Of a stretch of DNA of 64,000 nt, positions 8,694-17,393 are shown piece after piece (the stretch's first letter is position 1; every line of letters starts with the position of its first letter). The notes beneath the pieces are model-generated. The model did no database searches and was not told the DNA's origin. It saw nothing but the letters and a program-made list of their open reading frames with translations. Made by a program: the position numbers and the translations under genes. The DNA comes from Streptomyces kaniharaensis (lineage in GTDB: Bacteria; Actinomycetota; Actinomycetes; Streptomycetales; Streptomycetaceae): the NCBI RefSeq assembly GCF_009569385.1, contig NZ_WBOF01000002.1, forward strand, positions 124,001 through 188,000, in the 5' to 3' direction.

Positions 8694-10885
8694 GCGCCAC
8701 CGGCCCGGAAGGCGCGCAGCGTAGTGGCGGAGGCGCAGTAGAGCGTCTTGCCGTCTGCCGCGGTGGTCCAGCGGCCCTCGTCAGAGGCTGGCCGCGCCAC
8801 CCAGCGGACCGCACCATTGGCGGCGTCGAGGACGGCCGCTCCGAACGGACCTGGCGACAGCGGGACAGCGAAGAAGCCGTCACCCGCGGACGGCGCCCGG
8901 AAGTCACCGGCCGCGCCCGGCTCGGTCACCGCCGCGACAGTGGAGTGCCAGAGTCCTTTTCCGGTCGTGACGTCCAGGCAGTACGCCGTGCCCAGGGCCC
9001 CGGACAGCACCAGCCTGCCGCTGCCGAGCGCACAGCCGAAAACCACCTGGGGCGCCGGGGGAGCCGTCCAGCGCTGCCGCCCGGTGGCCGGTTCCAAGGC
9101 CACGGCCGTCTGGCCGCTGACGACCACCAGCAGTTCGCCGGTACGCATCAGCCGCGAGGGCGTTGAGGCGTTCCCGAGGCCGGCGGCCTGCCACTGGGCC
9201 GCGCCGGTTCGCAGGTCCACCGCGTGCAGGACGTCACCGTCCCGGTAGTAGCACCTGCCGTCGGCGACCAGGCCCATCGAGCTGCCGGAACCGCTGAACT
9301 CGGACTCCATGTGACGGGCCATGCTCACCGCCATGTCCTGGGCGACCTCGTGCTGCCACAGCACCTCCCCGCTGCCCAGATCGGCCCCGACGACGACTCC
9401 GCCGCCGGTGGCGGACGTCTGCCGGGCCATCACCACGGTCCGGTCGTCCGCGCCGAAGACCCGCATGCTCATCGCGGCGTACATCTGCTGCTCCGCGGGC
9501 ACGGTGAGCGGGATCCGGTGGTCCTCGGCCGCCGCGTTCAGCCACACCAGGCTCTTGAAGTCCAGGGACGTCCCGTAGAGGAGCCCGTTCTGCGCCTGGA
9601 AGAACTGGACCTGCTGCTGGGACCACGCCCGACGCCCCGTCAACCCATCCAGGCCTGTCGCGCCCAGCCCCTCGGTCCACAACACCGGGGTAGAGCCGAG
9701 GACGGACAGCTGATGGCCGACCGTCACACCGCTGAACGGCTGGCTCCACAGCGGGGCCGGCGCGTCGGGCAAGGGGCTCGCGCCTGCCGCGTCAGCTCCC
9801 CACGCGTCCACGGGTTTGCCGACCGTCGCCGTCCCGGCGGTCGCCCGTGCCCGACGGGTGAGCAGCAGCGGCACGCCGACGGCCGCGGCTACACCCGCGC
9901 CGAGCCCGGTACCGAGGCCGAACAGAGCGCGGCGGCTGAGCGACTGCCACATCCGCACCGGCAGCGCGGGCGGATCAGCGGGCGGCGCGGCCAGGTCGAT
10001 CCCCGCCTGCCGCTCCCGGGCCTCGATGTCGGCCAGCAGTCCCGGACTCAGCAGCGCCGCCGGATCGGCCGGAGCCAGCGCGGCCAGCACGGCTGCCGCC
10101 GTGGGCCGTCGGGCCGGGTCCTTGTCCAGGCACGCGGCCACCAGCGGGCCCAGCACGGCGGGCACTCCGGAGAGGTCCGGCCACTCGTACACCACCCGCC
10201 GGTTGACCTGCGCGGGCTCACCGGTACCGAACGGGGTACGGCCGTTGAGCGCGTACACCAGCAGGCAGCCGAGCGAGAAGATGTCCGATGAGGCGTAGGT
10301 GACGGACGCGGAGACGATGCGCTCCGGAGCGATGTATCCGGGCGTGCCGCACACCATGCCGGTCCGGGTCAGATGAACGGCATCGAAGGCACGGCTGATG
10401 CCGAAGTCGATGACGCGCGGACCGTCTCGCGCGATCAGCACATTGCCCGGCTTGAGATCACGGTGCACCACTCCCACCGCGTGGATCGCGGCCAGCGCCT
10501 CCGCGAGGGCGGCCCCCAACGCCCGTACACCCGCCTCGCCGAGCGGGCCGAACCGCCTGACCACCTCACCGAGCGACGGCGCCGGCAGGTACGACGTAGC
10601 CATCCACGGCCGGGGACCGCGCGGCTGCGCGTCCACCACAGGCGGCGTGTGGAACCCCGTCACCCGCCTGGCGGCCTCCACCTCCTGCCGGAACCGGTCC
10701 TGAAACTGAGGCTCCTCGGCGTACTCGGGCCGGATGACCTTCACCGCGAGCAGTCTCAGCCCAGGCGAGCGGGCAAGGTACACCACCCCCATCCCGCCCT
10801 CACCCAACGGCCGCAGCAACTGATGGGGGCCCACGAACACGGCCGGCTGCGCCTTCATGCCCTTGGTGTCACCGCTGGCAGCCAC
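8690..10885 (-). CDS. Ser/Thr protein kinase with PQQ-like beta-propeller (first gene of operon)
   Basis: About 731 residues, same plan as its neighbour. Glycine loop LGEGGMGVVYLA, Lys49 (LAVKV), HRDLKPGN (141-148), DFG at 160-162, GTPGYIAPE. A membrane helix follows RRALFGLGTGLGAG near residue 320, and PQQ-type repeats fill the C-terminus. GTG 10885 is chosen because GGGGGAGG lies four bases upstream; ATG 10858 is closer to the kinase fold but has a poor ribosome site. The pair probably arose by tandem duplication and then diverged in the propeller, which may sense different ligands. Confidence 0.9.
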   Translation of the reverse strand: MAASGDTKGMKAQPAVFVGPHQLLRPLGEGGMGVVYLARSPGLRLLAVKVIRPEYAEEPQFQDRFRQEVEAARRVTGFHTPPVVDAQPRGPRPWMATSYLPAPSLGEVVRRFGPLGEAGVRALGAALAEALAAIHAVGVVHRDLKPGNVLIARDGPRVIDFGISRAFDAVHLTRTGMVCGTPGYIAPERIVSASVTYASSDIFSLGCLLVYALNGRTPFGTGEPAQVNRRVVYEWPDLSGVPAVLGPLVAACLDKDPARRPTAAAVLAALAPADPAALLSPGLLADIEARERQAGIDLAAPPADPPALPVRMWQSLSRRALFGLGTGLGAGVAAAVGVPLLLTRRARATAGTATVGKPVDAWGADAAGASPLPDAPAPLWSQPFSGVTVGHQLSVLGSTPVLWTEGLGATGLDGLTGRRAWSQQQVQFFQAQNGLLYGTSLDFKSLVWLNAAAEDHRIPLTVPAEQQMYAAMSMRVFGADDRTVVMARQTSATGGGVVVGADLGSGEVLWQHEVAQDMAVSMARHMESEFSGSGSSMGLVADGRCYYRDGDVLHAVDLRTGAAQWQAAGLGNASTPSRLMRTGELLVVVSGQTAVALEPATGRQRWTAPPAPQVVFGCALGSGRLVLSGALGTAYCLDVTTGKGLWHSTVAAVTEPGAAGDFRAPSAGDGFFAVPLSPGPFGAAVLDAANGAVRWVARPASDEGRWTTAADGKTLYCASATTLRAFRAGGA

Positions 10886-10964
10886 CAAGCCTCCCCCAGT
10901 GTGTCGCCGCCATCACAGACAGACAGAGTGGCACGTACAACTCATCCGGCGATTCCCTTCCCCA

Positions 10965-11574
10965 TTATTGGAAGCTCCCATCAGCCGACCGGGCAGACTG
11001 GAGGCGCCCCCGGGCGTAGCCGATCAGCTTGGCGGCCAGCTTCTTGCTGCCATGGTGCCGCGGTCCACCTCGACGAACGCCCGGTGCAGCGCCCGGCCGC
11101 CGGCGTCGGTCGTGTAGTGCAGCAGTCCGTCGGGGATGACGGCGCCGCCTGGGCCTTCGCCGTAGCGGTGGTAGACCTCGGGCAGGAAGTCCAGTGGCTG
11201 GCACTCGTCCCCGGCCTTGCGGGCGCCGGCGACGAAGGCGGTCTGGGTGCGGGTGACGGCCGGGATGTGTCCGACCCGCAGCCTCGCCTCGGTCTTGTCC
11301 TCGGGCAGCGGCGGGGAGGTCACGCCCTCCAGTTCCGGGAAGCGGGCGGCGATCCGCGCGCCCCGCTCGGTCAGGTACCAGGCCCGCAGCTTCCCGGCCT
11401 GGGGGAGGACGACGTCCTCGACCAGGCCCTCCTTGCGTAGCCGCCGCAGCCGTCGGCGCATCAGCTCCAGCTGGCTGTCGGGGTGTGGAGTGCGCGCAGC
11501 TGTTCGGCCGTGGCCATCCGGAACCGGTACAGCGCGGCGACCACGGCGTGGTCGATCTCGGGCGGCCTCGCCAT
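10965..11574 (-). pseudogene. replication-relaxation family gene, N-terminal part, two frameshifts
   Basis: Starts at ATG 11574 (MARPPEIDHAVVAALYRFRM ... TAEQLRALHTP), continues in a second frame (SQLELMRRRLRRLRKEGLVE ... WYLTERGARIAARFPELEG ... VDRGTM) and a third (GSKKLAAKLIGYARG). This order matches actinobacterial replication-relaxation (Replic_Relax) proteins: winged helix, then a nuclease-like core. Each frame change is explained by one missing base in a short run of C (near 11481) or G (near 11052). The C-terminal half is absent here; separate fragments of the same family lie at 22951, 37996, 49103 and 53774. Either a decayed gene or sequencing error plus truncation. Confidence 0.7.
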
Positions 11575-12175
11575 CACGGGCTCCTCAACGTCGGCGCCCG
11601 CCGCCCCGGTGGCGGCGAGCACCCGTAGACAAGCCCGCGGTTCTCACCGGATTTCTTACCAAGATCAGCCCGTACGGTCACGATCCGACAACAGGTTTAC
11701 TAACCGGTGCGACAACCGGTGGTGAGAACCGATGCACCAACCCGTGGCCGCCCATCCCGGCCACAGCCCCCGCTTTCCGGACGAAAGCGCAGGTCAGCGG
11801 CCGTGGTGAGTGGCCGTCAAGGTGAAACTCACCATCCCGACAACCCTCTCCTTCCCCTTCCTGTCCTTGGCTTTGTGGGTGGTGGTTGGCTGGTTGGGTG
11901 GGACGGTGGCGTTGAGGGTTCGCTGCGCCTGCGGCGGGCCTTTTCTTCTCTCGCGTCCGGCTGGTGCCAGCCGTTCGCGGTGGGGCGGGGTGGGCTGGGG
12001 CGCGGGCGGCGCCAGAAGGCCACCAGGCCACCCCTGTCGAGCCCCGCCGCCCTGCCCGATCGGTTGGAGCTGGCCCTGTGCAGCAGCCGGCCCGCGCCCG
12101 TGGACCGGGACCTGGGCCGCCCGGTCCTCGACTCCCCGCTGGTGCGCGGCGCGATGTGGCTGCGCTGGACTCGGC
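11575..12175 (+). other. region without a clear gene
   Basis: A slightly less GC-rich stretch at 11640-11720 carries AACCGGT repeats (TAACCGGTGCGACAACCGGT, then AGAACCGATG) that could be a promoter or protein-binding site. At about 12045-12190 one frame reads like coding sequence (PDRLELALC ... DLGRPVLDSPLVRGAMWLRW) without a start, so part of a broken gene may remain. No tRNA or terminator seen. Confidence 0.3.
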
Positions 12176-12916
12176 ATGACGGCATCCGCACCCCTCCACC
12201 ACGGCGCCGGCCTCGCCCGCGGCTGGACCGAGAAGGACGTCGACGGCCTGGACGGCTGGGTGGCCCTGGTGGAGGGCCGGGTCGTCCTCGGCGCCCGCCC
12301 CGGTGGTGGCGTGCCGGAGACCGTCGTGCACGCCGAGGCGTGGCAGGTCGGCGCGACGCTGCACGCCGCCCTCGCCCAGCACCCGGGCCGCCCCGAGCAG
12401 GCCCCGGAGGAGGACGACGACCAGGAGCACGGGTTGCTCGGCGGCGTCCGCAACCGGGTCCGCCGCCGGGCGGCTGGGATGACCCGGGAGAACCTCCAGG
12501 AGGCCCTGCACCGGGCCCGGGAGGACGAGCGCGCCGCCGACCGGTACGCCGACCCCGGAGACGAGACCGCCCACGCCACCGCGGCCACCGCCTGCGCCGA
12601 GTGGCAGCGCGTGCGCGACCACACCGCCGAGACCCGGGCCGAGCGCTACGACCCCAACCACGACACCGCCCACCAGCACGCGCTGCGCCGTGAGCGCCAC
12701 CGCCAGGACGTCGCCGAATGCGCCCGCGAGGCCGCCCAGGCCCAGGCTGACGACACCGGCCGCTTTGTCACCCTGCCGACGTGGGCCGAGATCCTTCAGC
12801 GGCACTTCCCGCGAAGGATCCGGCCTGACGCGCAAGGCGGGTCCCCGGTCGGGCGGCGCGGCTGCTCCGTTCGTCCTACAACCTGTCAGAGGACGTTCCT
12901 AGCGTCCTCGGTATGA
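12176..12916 (+). CDS. hypothetical plasmid-type protein, first of a coupled trio
   Basis: About 246 residues from ATG 12176 (MTASAPLHHGAGLARGWTE). The middle is acidic and helical (REDERAADRYADPGDETAH, ECAREAAQAQADD), with no recognised catalytic motif. The TGA overlaps the next ATG (ATGA at 12913-12916). Proteins of this composition are common beside replication and transfer genes in Streptomyces plasmids, but I cannot assign a role. The last 40 residues look less natural, so a late frameshift is possible. Confidence 0.5.
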   Translation: MTASAPLHHGAGLARGWTEKDVDGLDGWVALVEGRVVLGARPGGGVPETVVHAEAWQVGATLHAALAQHPGRPEQAPEEDDDQEHGLLGGVRNRVRRRAAGMTRENLQEALHRAREDERAADRYADPGDETAHATAATACAEWQRVRDHTAETRAERYDPNHDTAHQHALRRERHRQDVAECAREAAQAQADDTGRFVTLPTWAEILQRHFPRRIRPDAQGGSPVGRRGCSVRPTTCQRTFLASSV

Positions 12917-13020
12917 CGACCCACCTGCGCACCACCCCGACCACGCCCGTGCCCGGCACCCTCGTGCTGCCCGCCGGCCCGGACCGCAGCAGAGCCACCG
13001 AGGGGTGGTGGACGGCATGA
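12913..13020 (+). CDS. 35-residue peptide between two overlapping genes
   Basis: ATG 12913 overlaps the upstream stop (ATGA), and its own stop overlaps the next ATG (ATGA at 13017-13020), so three genes are chained by translational coupling. The peptide is MTTHLRTTPTTPVPGT... and ends GWWTA. The double overlap is the main evidence that it is translated. A small protein in a similar position precedes the NUDIX gene at 53374-53583. No function known. Confidence 0.5.
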   Translation: MTTHLRTTPTTPVPGTLVLPAGPDRSRATEGWWTA

Positions 13021-13544
13021 GCCTGACCTCCGGCCTCGGCTGCCCCCGCACCCCGCTGCGGCGCTTCCTGGACCGGGAGATGTCCGCCGGTCCCAAACCG
13101 CTGCGGGAGAACTTCCGCGCCCGCTACGCCGCCGGGCCCGTCCTCCAGACGCCCGACGGGGTGGAAACCGAGGCCGGCACGGTCGGGACCGCGATCGATC
13201 AGCGCCTGCGCCTGGCGCTCACCGCCGCCGCCCCCGTCGACCTGGCCACCCGCCTGGGCATCGACACCAGCCAGGGCATCGGCGGCCCCCGGGCTACTCG
13301 CCGTGCGGCTGCGGGGGTGACTTCGTCCGGACGGCGGCTGCGCGGGAGCACGGGAGTGCGGTTGCTCCTAGCGTCGGGGTTATGGCGACGGAGAACGCGG
13401 CGGTGGTGGGGGTGCGGTCGGCGGAGGAGGTGTTCGCCGCCCTGGAGGGGCTTGATGCGCGGGACCGGCCGTTCACCGAGTACGAGCGGGGGCTGCTGGA
13501 GGCATATCGGTGGGCGGTCGGCGCGCGGACCGCCGCGCCGGTGA
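13017..13544 (+). pseudogene. truncated plasmid-type hypothetical protein
   Basis: The N-terminal 90 residues look like a conserved actinobacterial protein (TSGLGCPRTPLRRFLDREM, GTVGTAIDQRLRLAL, LATRLGIDTSQG). After about 13290 the frame loses natural character and runs antiphase to the next gene, indicating that the rest of the gene was lost at a junction near 13290. Translationally coupled to the 35-residue peptide upstream. Confidence 0.5.
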
Positions 13545-13735
13545 CAGCCGCCCCCACGGCGGGCCCGTGGGGGCCCTGCCGGGCGCAAATGCTCGCCGAG
13601 TGCCAGGCCGCGGCGGTGGCGATCCGCACAGGAGGGGACGGGACGGAAACGGCGGGAGTGGCGGACGCGGAGCGGGTGCTGGGCCTCTACACGGCGCTGG
13701 CCTGGCTGTGCGGCCACCACGACGACCGGCCCTGA
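13382..13735 (+). CDS. hypothetical protein
   Basis: 117 residues from ATG 13382 (MATENAAVVGVRSAEEVFAA). Mostly helical, with conserved-looking segments EYERGLLEAYRWAVG and ERVLGLYTALAWLCGHHDD. Third-position GC is high and the composition is natural, so it is probably real. No domain is recognised. It lies directly downstream of the truncated trio. Confidence 0.5.
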   Translation: MATENAAVVGVRSAEEVFAALEGLDARDRPFTEYERGLLEAYRWAVGARTAAPVTAAPTAGPWGPCRAQMLAECQAAAVAIRTGGDGTETAGVADAERVLGLYTALAWLCGHHDDRP

Positions 13736-13751
13736 CCGGCGGCGCCCGTCT

Positions 13752-13815
13752 CCAGCACGATCCGTACGGCCCTCTCACGGAACTCCGAGTCGTAGCTGCG
13801 TCGCTTCCCACCCTC
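13752..13815 (-). pseudogene. remnant of an IS3 OrfA N-terminus
   Basis: The minus strand reads GKRRSYDSEFRERAVRIVLE, the typical opening of IS3-family OrfA (R-Y-D-x-E-F-R-x-x-A-V-R). Nothing else of that element is adjacent, so this is a short scar. Confidence 0.5.
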
Positions 13816-14113
13816 ACTCCTTATCGGGTCAGGGCTCCACGGTACGAGGGGGAAGAACACCAGTGCGTGCAGAGGCTCGTGTGGTTCGGGTCCAGCTTGG
13901 CGAGCGCAGTGGTGTGCGCGGGTTGCCGCGTTCCGGCGGGGGTGAAGGAGGACCACATCATGGTGCGGGCCGTTGGCCAGGGCGACGGTCGAGTACAGCG
14001 CCAGCGGATGGCGGCCCGTATCTGTTCGGCGGGTGGGGCCTTCGTCGCGATAGGCCGGGCCCCGGGTCGACGGCCGGCCGGTGGCGGGGCATGTGGTGGA
14101 TCCGCGCCGCGGG

Positions 14114-14400
14114 TCAACCGAACGCGGGCCGCAGATTGTCCATGAGCTGGCCGAGGGCGAACTCGAAGCGATCGTCTGCGGTGCCGGATCAGCTCGGCGG
14201 CATGGCGTCGGGTCTGCGGGAACTCCTCGGCGCGCAGCGCGGTGAAGCGGTCCAGCAACTCTTCGTTGCCGAGCACCCATTCCTGACCCTGATCCGGGTG
14301 CCGACGCCGTTGCCGGACCAGCGACTGCTCCAGTGCGTAGGCGCCGACGTAGAGGGACATCGCGTCGCGCCACCCGGCGGGCCGCCTTCGACGCACCGGT
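14114..14400 (-). pseudogene. remnant of a TetR regulator ligand-binding domain
   Basis: Two minus-strand frames together give MSLYVGAYALEQSLVRQRRR..., TALRAEEFPQTRRHAAELIR and then ADDRFEFALGQLMDNLRPAFG before a stop. The order and the final FEFALGQLMDNL match the C-terminal helical domain of tetracycline-repressor-type TetR proteins. A frame change near 14183 and absence of the DNA-binding N-terminus make it non-functional. Confidence 0.55.
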
Positions 14401-14500
14401 GACCTTCCGCCCGCCGGTGGTGGACCGCGGCTACATCGAGGGCCGCGACACCCTAGGGTGAACACCTGTACGTCGCGCAGCAGCAGAACGGAGTTCCCCG

Positions 14501-15103
14501 GTGTCCGATGTGTCCGACGAGGACGAGTCGCCCTGGATCGTGGCGGTGTGCCCGGTCACACCCGAACTGGCCGCCCAGATCGCCGGGATGGTGGAACTCG
14601 ACTGGGAGGACCCGGAACTCACCGAGAAGGCGATGCTCGCCGCCGACGGCTGGCGCTCGACCGGCGACTATCTGGGAGACCTCAACGAGAAGGCGTACAC
14701 GCCCGCGGGGCACCTCGTGTACGGCGACGACCGCTTCGCCATGCCGTTCGCGTACGAGTACTGGATCCACCCCGACGGGGCGTGGGCGGAGGACTTCTGG
14801 GGAGAGCAGGACGGCTGGCGGAGCCTCGTTGACCCGCCGGCCGGGACCTTCACCGCTCAACTGGACGCCGTAGCCAGCCAGTTCGCTGCTCTCCTCGGTC
14901 AGCCCGACCACGACGTCACGCACGAAAGCCGCCGCTGGCGCTACCGGATCTGGCGCCGGGGCGACAACGTCCTCGTCGTCGCGCCCGGCCTGGACGGCTT
15001 CTCGTACCACCAGTTCGAGCACGCCTACGTCCAGATCCGCCGCCTACCGGCGGACGCACCGCTCCCACCCGTCACCGAGCTGCCGGACTTCCTCATGTGG
15101 TGA
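14501..15103 (+). CDS. hypothetical acidic protein
   Basis: 200 residues from GTG 14501 (MSDVSDEDESPWIVAVCP). Rich in Trp, Asp and Glu, with motifs PAGHLVYGDDRFAMPFAYEY and RRWRYRIWRRGDNVLVV. No membrane segment. The layout looks like an intact cytoplasmic protein, but I do not recognise the family. Flanked on both sides by fragments of other genes, so it stands alone. Confidence 0.6.
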   Translation: MSDVSDEDESPWIVAVCPVTPELAAQIAGMVELDWEDPELTEKAMLAADGWRSTGDYLGDLNEKAYTPAGHLVYGDDRFAMPFAYEYWIHPDGAWAEDFWGEQDGWRSLVDPPAGTFTAQLDAVASQFAALLGQPDHDVTHESRRWRYRIWRRGDNVLVVAPGLDGFSYHQFEHAYVQIRRLPADAPLPPVTELPDFLMW

Positions 15104-15194
15104 GCGCCGCGTTCTCCTCCGCTCGCAGGAGTTCGCTGATGATCTCGATGCCGAGCGCGTAGGCCGGTGTGCCCGAGGTGGCCTGGGCCCGGCA

Positions 15195-15480
15195 GTGACC
15201 GCCAGCATCGTGACCGGGCCGGTCCAGCAGCACTCGCTGCCCGGCGGCCTGGTCGAGGACAGCGAGGACTTGCTCGGCGCGCTGCGCCGCGAGCTGCTCG
15301 AGGAACTCGGCCTCGACCTGGCCGCGCTGCCCACGCCGCCACGGCTGCGCTTCGTCCACAACCAGGAGACCGAACGGCCGGGCGAGATCACACCGTTCCG
15401 CCGCCGGCACCTGGTCTTCACCGCCCACCTGCCCGACGGCCGCTCCTACCACGTGGCTGTGCCGCATCGCAGGGCCTGCG
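15195..15480 (+). pseudogene. truncated NUDIX hydrolase
   Basis: The NUDIX box is complete: GLVEDSEDLLGALRREL then LEELGL fits GX5EX7REUXEEXGU. Downstream, ERPGEITPFRRRHLVFTAHL matches the family core. The strands before the box (DGRVCLIRR type in the other copy) are missing and the tail after about 15470 is unrelated. A second, closely related copy is at 52940-53408. Confidence 0.65.
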
Positions 15481-15582
15481 GGCAGGGCATGACGAAGGTC
15501 ATGGTCGTCGTGGTGCGGAACGCTTCCGGAACCCGTGAGGTCCGCTCTACTGCCGAGGTCCCCGGATTCCTAAGGTCGAAGC

Positions 15583-16503
15583 ATGAACACCGAATCCGTG
15601 ATCCGGGTAGCTGACCTGCGTGTCGACTACGGAGCGAAGACCGCTGTGGCCGGCATCGGTTTCGATGTGCGCCCAGGTGAGGTGGTCGCGCTGCTCGGCA
15701 CCAACGGTGCGGGCAAGACGACCACCATGGACGTGCTGGAGGGCTATCTGCGGCCCACGTCGGGCAGCGTCACGGTTCTCGGCCACGATCCGTACACCGG
15801 GCGCGCCCGCATCGCCCCGCAGATCGGGATCATGCTGCAGGAGGCGGGCTTCTTCGGCGAACTCACCGTCGCCGAAACGGTCCACGCATGGCGCCGGTTT
15901 ACCCCGAACGCCGCCTCCGTCCAGGATGCGCTGCACCTGGTGGACCTCGAGGGCCGGGCCCGGACCAAGGTCGGCCGCCTCTCCGGCGGCGAGCGCCGCC
16001 GGCTCGACCTGACCCTCTCCGTCCTCGGCCGTCCTCGGCTGCTGTTCCTCGACGAACCCACCACTGGCCTCGACCCTGAGTCCCGCCGGGAGACCTGGCG
16101 GTTCCTCAAGCAGATGGTCGACGACGGCATGACCATGCTTCTGACGACGCACTACATGGAAGAGGCCGAGTTCCTCGCCGACCGCGTCGCCATCATGGAC
16201 CACGGCCGCATCGTGCGGCATGGCAGCGTGGACGAGGTCCTCGCGCAGGATGCGAGTACCCGCATCCGCGTGATCTCCGACGCCGCCGTCAACGCCCGCA
16301 CCCTGCCGCCGCTCCCCGACACCGAGGTGAGCGACGCCGACGGCCGCGTCACCCTCGCCACCGCCGACCCGCAGCCCGTCCTGCGGCTGCTACTGAACTG
16401 GGCCGACGACAACGCGCTGCGCCTGCGCGGCCTCGAAGTACGCACCGCATCCCTGGAAGACGTCTTCCTCGACGTCGCCGCGACCGGAAGGACACGAGCA
16501 TGA
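15583..16503 (+). CDS. ABC transporter ATP-binding protein
   Basis: 306 residues. Walker A GTNGAGKTT, Q-loop region (GIMLQEAGF), signature LSGGERRR, Walker B LLFLDEPTTGLDP and the switch His (LTTHYMEEAE) are all present. The layout is that of drug- or peptide-exporting ABC-2 systems. Its stop overlaps the permease ATG by 4 bases. With the kinase and regulator downstream it forms a four-gene unit in which the two-component pair probably controls the transporter. Confidence 0.95.
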   Translation: MNTESVIRVADLRVDYGAKTAVAGIGFDVRPGEVVALLGTNGAGKTTTMDVLEGYLRPTSGSVTVLGHDPYTGRARIAPQIGIMLQEAGFFGELTVAETVHAWRRFTPNAASVQDALHLVDLEGRARTKVGRLSGGERRRLDLTLSVLGRPRLLFLDEPTTGLDPESRRETWRFLKQMVDDGMTMLLTTHYMEEAEFLADRVAIMDHGRIVRHGSVDEVLAQDASTRIRVISDAAVNARTLPPLPDTEVSDADGRVTLATADPQPVLRLLLNWADDNALRLRGLEVRTASLEDVFLDVAATGRTRA

Positions 16504-17315
16504 ACTGGCTGCGCCTCACTTCCTCCCAGTTCCTGCTCTCCCAGCGCGTGTACTGGCGTGACCTCGGATTTGCCCTCACAGGAGCGCTGCTGCCGCTCGG
16601 GCTGAGCCTGGCCTACTCGATCAGCCGGCACGGCGACGGCGAGATCGCCGGCTACGACAGCGGCGTCTACCTGCTGCCCGGGTTCACCGGGTTTGTCCTA
16701 CTGTGGATCGTCTACAACGTCATCAACTCCGCGGCCTCCCGCCGCGACAAGCTCATCTACAAGCGGCTGCGCGGCACAGCGCTGCCCGACACCGCGATCC
16801 TCACCGGAGAGGCGGCCAGCGGCAGCGTCACCAGCCTCCTGCAGGTCGTGATTCTCCTGGTGGTGGGCACCCCCGCCATCGACGCCCCCATACCGCACAA
16901 CCCCCTGCTCCTGCTCCTCGGCATCCTGCTCGGCGCCATCGCCTTCTCACTGCTGGCCATCGGCCTGTCCGGGCTGCTGCCCTCCGGTGAGGTCTCCACC
17001 TGGATCGTGACCCCGGTGATCGTGGCGATGATGATGACCTCCGGCATCGCGATGCCCATCGGTGAACTTCCCGGATGGGCCCAGCACCTGGCGCCCTACC
17101 TGCCCTCAAGCCCGGTCGTGGAGATCGTCCGTACGGCCTGGCTCGGCCGAGATTTCGCGAGCGACCCGACGGCCACCGGCCTCCCCGCCGCGGTCGGCCT
17201 CGCCGGCTCCTTCCGTGCCTGCGCCCAGCCGATCGGCATCCTGTGCGCCTGGGCCGGCCTGTCCTTTTCCATGGGCAAGCGGTTCTTCCGTTGGGACCCG
17301 CGCCGCTCCACCTGA
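16500..17315 (+). CDS. ABC-2 type transporter permease
   Basis: 271 residues with about six hydrophobic segments (LTGALLPLGLSLAYS, LLPGFTGFVLLWIVYNVI, LLQVVILLVVGTPAI, LLLLLGILLGAIAFSLLAIG, WIVTPVIVAMMMTSGIAMP and a weaker final one) and the PSSPVVEIVRTAWLG motif of ABC-2 permeases. It pairs with the ATPase encoded by the overlapping upstream gene. Confidence 0.93.
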   Translation: MNWLRLTSSQFLLSQRVYWRDLGFALTGALLPLGLSLAYSISRHGDGEIAGYDSGVYLLPGFTGFVLLWIVYNVINSAASRRDKLIYKRLRGTALPDTAILTGEAASGSVTSLLQVVILLVVGTPAIDAPIPHNPLLLLLGILLGAIAFSLLAIGLSGLLPSGEVSTWIVTPVIVAMMMTSGIAMPIGELPGWAQHLAPYLPSSPVVEIVRTAWLGRDFASDPTATGLPAAVGLAGSFRACAQPIGILCAWAGLSFSMGKRFFRWDPRRST

Positions 17316-17393
17316 ACCATCGGACCCCGAAGCATGTCGATAGGGTCGAACGGCAGCACACCGAATCGCAAGAAAAGAGGGGGGAACCAGCCG

